From: Lactuca virosa
Lineage: Eukaryota > Streptophyta > Magnoliopsida > Asterales > Asteraceae
Direction of reading: 5' to 3'
Length of the DNA: 64,000 bases
NCBI GenBank assembly: GCA_928212115.1
Contig: CAKMRJ010005634.1
Location: 172,306,772 to 172,370,771, forward strand
A program made the position numbers and the translations under genes. Below are positions 56,836-64,000 of this stretch, piece by piece; position 1 is the stretch's first letter, and each line of letters starts with the position of its first letter. A model generated the notes under the pieces. It searched no databases, was not told where the DNA came from, and worked only from the letters and a program-made list of their open reading frames with translations.

Positions 56836-58623
56836 ATGGATGAGGATCTAAATTCACCTTATTCGGTGTATAGATCAAGTATGGCAAGAACAAGAAGCGG
56901 AGTTGGAAACGCGAACGAAAATAGGAATCAACAGCCTCAACAACCAGTGATTGAGCAAATACCTGTTGTAGCTGCTGCACCAGAACCAATCACCATGGAT
57001 GGAGTGCAAGCCATGATTCGGGCTATGTTAGCCGAACAAAGGGAAGAAATGCGACAGATGTTGCATGGAAATAGGGACGAACCTATCATACCCATTGAGG
57101 AACCCGAACTGATTCCCGAGCGATCAGAGGAAGGGAACAATAGTCGCATTGTGAGTCAAGTTGGGACTCAAGAAGAACGAAGGAATGACCCAGAAAAGGG
57201 AAACAACAAGGATGGGCGAATGTACAAGAATTTCTTGGGCGCCAAGCCGCCAAGTCTTTCTGGAAGCCCAAAGCCTGTTGAGATTATGGACTGGATCTCC
57301 GAAATGGAGATGGTGTTTGAAAGTTGCGACTGTAGCAACAAACATAAGACTGTCTTTGCAGTTAGACAACTGAAGACCGGAGTCTTGAGCTGGTGGAAGT
57401 TGTTGGCAAATACTATGCCACGAGGAGAAGCCCTGAAAATGTCAAGGGAGGAGTTCTTGGAACAATTAAGGGTGCAGTATTGTTCAGAGATAGATCTGAT
57501 TGATTTGAACAATGAGTTCCAAAACTTGAAGAATGGGAGAATGAGCATAGACGACTATGCTACTGCATTCACTGAGAAAATGAAGTTATTTCTGTACCTA
57601 GTGCCAACGGAACTCTCCAAGATTGAGAGGTTTGCTAATGGACTGCCTACCGACTTTGGCTCGATAGTCAAGATGGCAGCCACTCTGAAAACAGCTGTTC
57701 GAGCAGCTAAGAATGTGGAGACCCCGCAGAAGGAAAAGGGTCTGGAAAGAATAGAGGTTGGTGAGAAAAGGAAGTTCGATGGACCCTCGGGGTCCAGCAA
57801 AAAGGGTAAATTCTCGAAGTCTAGTTCGAGAAGAGGTGGAGGAGGCGAAGCGAAATGGTGTGACAAATGCAAGAAGAAGCATCTTGGGAAATGTGGCGAG
57901 GAAGCCACATGCTTCAAATGTGGAAAGCCAGGGCACTATGCCAACGAATGCACCCTCACCAAGAAAGTTTGTTATGGGTGTGGGGAGGAGGGGCACATCT
58001 TGAGAGATTGTCCGAAAAAGAAGGAGGCAGCAAGACCCAACATTCCACCAAAGCCGAAGGCGAGAGCCTTCCAGATGACACTGGAAGCTGCCAAGGAAGA
58101 AGTTGATGTCGCTTCAGGTACCTTTCTCGTAAACGAATTGCCTGCCCAAATTTTATTTGATTCTGGAGCCAACTACTCCTTTATTTCGCATGAATTTGGT
58201 AGAAAACTAGCTTCGCCTGTCGATAGACTAGATAATGCTTTATTAGTCGAAGTTGCTAGTGACAAGTTTGTACCTGTTAGCCATCGTATGAAAAACATCT
58301 TAATCGACCTGAATGGGAATAAGTTCCACGAGGAATTATTGCCTATCGAACTTAATGGTTTCGACATCGTGTTGGGAATGGATTGGCTTAGCGCCAACGA
58401 TGTCGAGATTTTATGCAAGAAGAAGATAGTAAAAGTAAACCCGCCAGGGAAAGAGTCATTTATGGTGTATGGGGACAAATGCAGAGTAAATTCTGGAATC
58501 ATTTCGCTAATGAAAGCCAGAAAGTGTTTGGCCAAAGGATGTACATCATATTTGGCATTCGTGATCGATGCTAAGAAGGAGAAAAAGGAGATGCAGAGCA
58601 TTCCTGTCGTATTCGTTTACTAG
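56836..58623 (+). CDS. Tekay-like Gag-protease of element D, 595 aa, truncated
   Basis: Open frame from the ATG at 56836; MARTRSGVGNANENR at 56881 is an alternative start closer to family practice. Gag domain about residues 125-300 (FLGAKPPSLSGSPKPVEI, FAVRQLKTGVLSWWKLL, FLEQLRVQYCSEIDL). Nucleocapsid with WCDKCKKKHLGKC, CFKCGKPGHYANEC and CYGCGEEGHILRDC, the last two perfect CX2CX4HX4C knuckles. Protease about residue 430 onward: GTFLVNELPAQILFDSGANY (Asp-Ser-Gly) and GFDIVLGMDWLSAND. No intron lies between gag and protease, unlike element A. The true element sequence ends at about 58609 and the last codons are read from the leader of element E in antisense, so pol is lost. Confidence 0.88.
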   Translation: MDEDLNSPYSVYRSSMARTRSGVGNANENRNQQPQQPVIEQIPVVAAAPEPITMDGVQAMIRAMLAEQREEMRQMLHGNRDEPIIPIEEPELIPERSEEGNNSRIVSQVGTQEERRNDPEKGNNKDGRMYKNFLGAKPPSLSGSPKPVEIMDWISEMEMVFESCDCSNKHKTVFAVRQLKTGVLSWWKLLANTMPRGEALKMSREEFLEQLRVQYCSEIDLIDLNNEFQNLKNGRMSIDDYATAFTEKMKLFLYLVPTELSKIERFANGLPTDFGSIVKMAATLKTAVRAAKNVETPQKEKGLERIEVGEKRKFDGPSGSSKKGKFSKSSSRRGGGGEAKWCDKCKKKHLGKCGEEATCFKCGKPGHYANECTLTKKVCYGCGEEGHILRDCPKKKEAARPNIPPKPKARAFQMTLEAAKEEVDVASGTFLVNELPAQILFDSGANYSFISHEFGRKLASPVDRLDNALLVEVASDKFVPVSHRMKNILIDLNGNKFHEELLPIELNGFDIVLGMDWLSANDVEILCKKKIVKVNPPGKESFMVYGDKCRVNSGIISLMKARKCLAKGCTSYLAFVIDAKKEKKEMQSIPVVFVY

Positions 58624-59083
58624 TTAGTTAAAGATAACCAGAACTCCTAAAAGCACAAAGCAAGCAACCTTCGAGCATTGAGTAACCAAACCAAGCATAT
58701 CCTATTCAGGCCATCATATTACTGACTAATCAGTTTTAGCATGTAATTTAATAAGCACATATACCAGGCACATAAGGCATCTTCCTATATCCTTGGCCCT
58801 GATCTAGCATGCAGTTCTCATACACATACAATAGACATATAAGGCATCCTCCCTAGATCCTCAGCCCTAATCTAGCATGCAATACTCATAATCATATCAC
58901 ATATCATAACAAACATTGATGGGTATCTTGGGGAAAACTTACTTGAGCTCGACCGATTGCACGCATCACACACCTCATTCTTTCTCAAAACTCTTTATCT
59001 TAATTTTTGAAAAATTATTTGCTTGTAAAAATCTTTCAAACCCTCGATTTGAGTCCAGACACCCCGAAGTTGTGTCCGTCAAA
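58610..59083 (-). other. Leader of Tekay-like element E
   Basis: Minus-strand untranslated leader homologous to 16255-16460 of element B in opposite orientation. It is cut at 58610, where it meets element D head to head; its own gag is missing. Confidence 0.78.
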
Positions 59084-59100
59084 CCAAGGCTCTGATACCA
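59084..59100 (-). other. Primer binding site of element E, tRNA-Met type
   Basis: Minus strand TGGTATCAGAGCCTTGG, three bases from the LTR end. Confidence 0.92.
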
Positions 59101-59344
59101 ACTTGTAACATCCCAAATATCATGACCAAAATTTTTTATTTTAAATATAATAATTATAAAACCATTTTTCTAAACCATAGTATCAATTCATATCAAGAAC
59201 AGAGTACCAGTAGCCAAATCATATCATGATAAAACAATGTCAGAGTACAAATCCCAGAAATCTCATATGTGGAAATCGTGTGTGTGATGCACTGCAGTCA
59301 CGCCGGCTCCTTCCCCTTTGAAGAAGAGGTACATGAAACCAAAA

Positions 59345-59843
59345 CTGTAAACCGTAAGCACAAATCTTAGTGAGTTCCCCCATCATACCACATACTATAC
59401 TATAAGCATACTGCCAGGCATATCTAGGTGTCCGACCTACCCTGATGAGCATACCGGGGTGCTCAACATACCCCTGCTAGGCATATCGGGGTGCCTAACC
59501 TACCCTTGTCAGACATACCGGGGTGTCCGACCTACCCTTCCGGTTTATCTCAACTGGTTACGGGGACTATTTCACCCCTACTACTACTACATAACAACAT
59601 AACATAATAATACTGTCAGGTATACCGGGGTGCCCGACCTACCCCTTTGGTCCTTTCGACCTAATACGGGGACTATTCCCCCTACTACCACTATCACATG
59701 ACATCATACCATACTAGCACATAAAACATAACAGATAGTGGCATACCAGACAATTATCACAAAGACAATCATCTAACAAAAAAACTCCTACTAGTGGGTC
59801 GGCATTGAGGCCTTAGACCAACTTATACTGGAAGGGAACTCAC
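59345..59843 (-). other. Putative LTR leader intron of element E
   Basis: Minus strand: CGAT/GTGAGTTCCC at 59843, GTGCTTACGGTTTACAG ending at 59345. The 499-nt interval holds the stem-loop array and GGGGGAACTCACTAAG, a block also present just after the arrays of elements A and B. Confidence 0.48.
59411..59640 (-). repeat. 32-bp stem-loop array in the element E LTR
   Basis: Plus-strand units start at about 59415, 59446, 59478 and 59510, with a separate copy at 59616. Loop ATACCGGGGT is nearly constant while stems vary: TGAGC/GCTCA, TAGGC/GCCTA, TCAGAC/GTCCGA. On the minus strand, the sense strand of E, the one mismatch of the third becomes a G-U wobble, and so does that of the copy at 59616 (TCGGG/CCTGA). 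The first unit keeps one true mismatch. Confidence 0.85.
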
Positions 59844-61203
59844 ATCGATGTCGTGAAGTAGGTGATCTGTCCTCGGCGTTGGGATCAACTCTCCCCAAAC
59901 TCCTACACATAATATCTCTTTTAATTACTCTTTCAAACTTATAACCCCTTTAAGGGTCAACTCTGGTCAAAGTCAACCTTTTGGTCCAAGTCAACATTCT
60001 GGTTGACTCAACTCGACGAGTTGGTCCGCCAAGTCGTCGAGTTCCATGATTCAGAGAATCTCAAATTCATGATTTAACTCATCGAGTTACCCTCTAACTT
60101 GCCGAGTTTCTCCTTATGACAGAATCAGGACTTTCCATTTGAACTCGTCGAGTCCTTCCTTGGACTCGTCGAACTCTCCTTCATACCGAGTCGGGGTATG
60201 TCACTCACAACTCGCCGAGTTCATCCTTGAACTCGTCGATTTCCTCTTCATATCAATTGGGAAATTTTGCTCTTAACTCGCTGAGCTCATTCTTGGACTC
60301 GTCAAGTTCTTTGATCCTTAAGTCCATAACACGTCCAACTCGCCGAGTCATCTTCTAGACTCAACAATTTTGTTCAATAACAGAAAAGGTTGGGGAACCA
60401 CGACCCAACTCGCCGAGTCCAAAGAATGACTCGTCGAGTTCCCCAAAGTCTAAATCTATACAGTCTATTTTAGTCGGGCTTAATGCATTCAAAACGTAGA
60501 TCTGGCCTCCTAGGGTCGATATAACACGTAAAGTTACAAACTTTACGTTCATGCATGGGTTATCTAGCTCAAAAGGCCTTAAAATAAGGTTCACAAGTTG
60601 CATGGGACTCCCATGGCCATAAAGTTGGCACCTTTATGCCATGGAGTCCCTCAAAGGTTCCAGATCTGAAGTCTTAACTCTAAACATGCTTGCATCCATG
60701 AATGGTTCCAAAAATGGCTCCTTAAAGCCCTAAACTACTCCATGAAGGGATCTAGTAGATGAATAGTCAAGGTATAAACTTTATACCTCAGATAAACTGG
60801 AAATGGAGCACAAAATCTGGATCTACTTGTTTCCTCTTGATCCCTCAAGCTTCCTCTTCCTTCTCAAGCTTCAAAATCACCAAGAACACACAATAATGGC
60901 TCAAAAACACTCACAGTGGGTTAGAGTTTCGAATTAGGGTTTTCTGGACTAAGGGAGGCAATAAGTGAGGCCAAAATGGGGTGTTAAGGTCTTTAAATAG
61001 GGTGCAAACCCTAAAAATTAAGGTTTCACTATGGCAGTCGTACTCATCGAGTCGAGGCTCCTCGACTTGTCGAGTAGACTCCAAGTCCCGCTTCCAACAA
61101 TATTTCGTTCCTACTCGACGAGTTTGGGGCCTCCAACTCGTCGAGTCCCCTTGCAAAAACGAATAATTTTTATTTAAATACATACCAGGAACCGGGCGTT
61201 ACA

Positions 61204-64000
61204 CAATCCGTCTTGAATGTCTGTTTTGTGATTTCCTGAGAATACATGTAGTTTTGAGGGTCAACACAAGGTTGCTGAGAGTTATAGGTTTTATGCTAAC
61301 AATAGTAATACTTTTAATAAGTCTAAAAAGTATTATCTTTGTATGTATAATAATAGTTAAAACTGTATTTGCAAAGAGTCTTTGAAAGCCAAAATACATC
61401 TTTGTATAAGTAAATCCATACATAAAACCGTGTTTGTAAATAATCTTTGAAACCCAAAATGTATCTTTGTATAAGTTAATCCATACTTAAAATAGTTTTG
61501 AAAGTAACCAAGCCCATGATTTGTAGTGAGAGAGATAGATATATTCCAGTTAATGTTTAGAGTGAGTCCTATAACCGAGCTATGTGACTGAATGTACCCC
61601 TACAACGCTTTATTGGACGTTGTAGTAACAATTGTAAACACTTATCACCCGCTTCGATTGATCGGTCGAGGTTGTAGCTAGCAACCGCAGGTAGGGATGT
61701 CAACCCCGTATAGATCTATACATATGTATCTCGCTTCGAAGATTAACGGTTATAGTAGTGTTGGTATGCTAAGTGTTTAGACTCAGCTAATGAATATTGT
61801 CTCACTAAAAATCCCTTAGCTAAAAAGTATGTGAATAGCTCTCAACCCTAACTTAATTGTGGTTAAGTCACCAGGCATAATGAATTTCATTGTCTAAAGT
61901 TTATAAAAGTCGATTATGCTGGTATGTATGTAAAAGCATAATGTACTCGCTTTTATAAAGATGTAGTATTCAAAGTAATGAACATATATACATGTATAAA
62001 CTTCATGTATTTAAACATTTAAAGATACATGAATAGTAATAGCTTGAATCCTTGAAATACTACAAGTTTTATAACGTGCTTGTTATAATATACAATGTCA
62101 CATAAAGAAAATCATATATTTTTGTATCATGTAACATTTGTTGTGTTAACTAGTTATTTCACGATAATATATCCATAGTACGTATACAAAACGTTTATAC
62201 TAGTTTATTTGTAGCAATATGTTAAATTTTTAAATAACATTTTTATAAACTAGATTTATTTTATTTTAGCATAAAGGATAATATATTTGTATAAACAAAG
62301 TATATAGACATATGTATTCCGCTCGAAATAATTAAAATATTAAAAAGGGGCCGTAAGCACTCACCCTTGAAGTGTGGGTTCGAATTGTTCGGAGTTTGTT
62401 TATTTTTGAGAAGCTTGACATGAGAAACTGCAAAGTCACGTTTCTTGAACTTTGAAATACTTTCGGGACCGTTTCATAACGAATTTAAACTATTGGGGCT
62501 GTTCGGTAATTTCATTAACCAAAGTATGACTGATCTGGTTAAAATAAATCAAGAGAGGGACTGAAATGGTTCAAATGGAATTAATGTGTGAAAATTGGAC
62601 TGATTTTGTTAAGGATTTCCAATGAAGGGGCTGAAATGCTTATTTTTATACAAAGTTTGAAGATCGAGATTTATTTTGTTAAAAGTAACCAAATGAGGGG
62701 TTGTTTTTTTTTAAAATACACCATGGTTTTGGGGAATGGACTTATTTTAAAAAGAATGTTGCAGCAGGGGGGTCATTTGGTTATTTTATTGAAGTTGAAA
62801 GAATTCTAGGGCTTTTATTTTCCCTTGTCGCTAATCGAGCAAAGGAATATGAAGATCGAGCAAAGGAATATGAAACTGAATGAACGACTGCAGACACGAA
62901 GGCTAAAAGAATCGGAAGCATAACTCGTTTGAGGGGTTTTGATCCTCGATTAATCGAGAAGGAGGACCACGATTGAGAACAACCACAAGGTCGATCAATG
63001 GTCCAGTGAGCGAAATCGCGTGGAGGGCGAGCAAAACAAGAGGTCGTTGCCTCTTGTTGTTCATCGGGAAAAGGAATCACCACCGGTGCGTTACTTGTCC
63101 GGAGAGGAAGATGAAGCGAGGGCAGCAAGGGCTGCTTGAGCAGCTCTTGTGCTCTTCTGTCTCGGAAGGAGGGTGCGAAGGCAGAAAAATAGGAGGCTTC
63201 GAGGCTGCTGGTCGTGGGTGAGAAGGGGAAACACCCTCGGTATTTGAGTGAACCGAAGAAGGAAAGAAGAACGGGGGCAGCGGGGCTGCCGTCGGTCTTG
63301 GTTTTTGGCGCAGGTGATGTGTTTTGGCAGTGGAGCTCGACGGGAAGAAGGGCAGGTGTTCGGGGTTGCGGTTTGCTTGATTATCACAGTTTTTTTTTAT
63401 TTGATTGAAATCAATGGGGTTTTGGTGTGTGTTTGGCTTTGATTTTTGACAGAAAAAGAACGAGGGAGGCTGCCACGAAGAAGAAGATGGAAGAAAAGAA
63501 CAAAGGAAGAATGAAAGGGAAACTATGGTTATTCTTGTTTGCAGGTAGACACGAGATCAAGAACAAAATCGTTCTTGGCTGGGAACGAAGATGCAAGTAG
63601 GAAAATAAATTGGAGGTGTTTTTGGGTGATTGTTTTAAATTCCATTTTTTTTGTTGAATCCAGAACTAAGTCCCAAATCGTGGATGATCATTTATTTCTT
63701 TAGTTGAATGTACTTCGATAGAAAATTAGAAGCAATGTCTTAAACATCATGTATGTATGTACAATATTGTGTAAGTGTAAGATTTTGTGAGAGGGAAGTA
63801 AACGTGTTTTGGAAGATGACTGTAAATTCTAGCAGGATAGAATAGGGAAAGGAAGAGTGATAGAATGAGAGAAATCATTCTCCTTACTTTGTACAAGTGA
63901 TTTGTTTTCTATATCTGGTTTGCAAATATTTGATGTGATTTTGGAAAGATATGCTTGTACTTCCAATATTTTTCACAATAATAAATACAATGTATTATAT
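61204..64000. other. Unassigned LTR-like sequence right of element E
   Basis: A 65-bp tandem duplication lies at about 61361-61494 (TCTTTGAAAGCC / TCTTTGAAACCC blocks). 62340-62800 has repeated phrases of the GGGGCTGAAATG type common in long plant LTRs; 62820-63600 is richer in G+C and purines. Several ORFs of 60-115 aa on both strands overlap one another with no recognisable domain. It may be an LTR or untranslated leader of a further element, or the edge of host sequence. I see no gene I can support. Confidence 0.4.

Larger units (their letters stand above)
36981..61203 (-). mobile_element. Tekay-like element E, outermost 24-kb nested unit (inferred)
   Basis: The truncated LTR at 36981 and the full LTR ending at 61203 are the same family and orientation, and both outer flanks are CAATC (36976-36980 and 61204-61208), as expected of a target-site duplication. 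The PBS and leader are next to the right LTR (58610-59100), but gag and pol are gone. The interior is now SIRE-type Copia, Athila-like element 3 and element D. A chance 5-bp match cannot be excluded. Confidence 0.65.
59104..61203 (-). mobile_element. 5' LTR of Tekay-like element E
   Basis: 2100 bp. On the minus strand it starts TGTAACGCCCGG and ends GGGATGTTACA. Numerous ACTCGNCGAGT motifs lie at 60005-60440 and 61040-61146. A TATA-like CTATTTAAAG is near 60997-60988 on the minus strand. GTGAGT is at 59843-59838, the acceptor GGTTTACAG ends at 59345, and the stem-loop array lies between. It is the best-preserved LTR in the window with primer site and leader attached. Confidence 0.9.

Noticed and set aside
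62781..63387. Overlapping ORFs of 80-115 aa as a possible host gene
   Set aside because: Both strands are open, no domain is recognisable, and openness is explained by base composition. No start context or splice pattern supports a gene.

Overview
The window is a block of nested plant LTR retrotransposons. I recognise no host protein-coding gene, rRNA or tRNA gene. A plant nuclear genome is shown by a tRNA-Asp primer site with Athila-type Gag, by Tekay/Del-type chromovirus polyproteins with a C-terminal chromodomain-like segment, by a SIRE-type Copia pol followed by a long second ORF, and by an initiator-tRNA-Met Copia. The families look like those of Asteraceae such as lettuce; this attribution comes from family resemblance, not from a search.

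Layout. 1-3205: 3' internal part of an Athila-like element, its LTR, then PBS and a broken gag (+). 3206-15988: Tekay-like element A (+), with a Copia solo LTR inside its LTR (3975-4741, TSD GATCT) and a 6.7 kb decayed Copia inside its reverse transcriptase (8732-15437). 15989-35523: Tekay-like element B (+), interrupted by Athila-like element 2 (17511-27033, minus) and by a 4.45 kb solo LTR (28960-33410, TSD ATTGC). 35524-36980: LTR fragments. 36981-61203: probably one large minus-strand Tekay-like element E (flanks CAATC on both sides), whose interior is filled by a SIRE-type Copia (37546-54595, minus) that holds a very young pol-less Athila-like element 3 (38367-48054, TSD GGATT), and by a truncated Tekay-like element D (54596-58609, +). 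61204-64000: unassigned, LTR-like.

How the parts work. Elements 1-3 belong to an Athila-like family that, in the two copies spanning the interior, carries gag and protease plus an ATHILA ORF1-like ORF but no RT, RNase H or integrase, so mobility must be supplied in trans. Element 3 moved recently, judged by nearly identical LTRs. Most Tekay-like coding regions are pseudogenes, with stops mainly at CGA/CAG/TGG codons, as expected from decay of methylated DNA. The D gag-protease frame is intact up to its truncation.

Most interesting signals. (1) Four Tekay-type LTRs and the long solo LTR share a module: a GTGAGT-like donor, an array of short stem-loops whose stems vary while pairing is kept, then a pyrimidine-CAG acceptor. 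It looks like an intron in the LTR leader carrying a stem-loop array. The array is clear in four of the five and weak in D. (2) Element A has a 68-nt GT-AG intron between gag and protease whose last bases form the gag stop codon TAG, so splicing would choose between Gag and Gag-Pol. (3) Short CG-centred quasi-palindromes, usually in close pairs, recur in unrelated element families.
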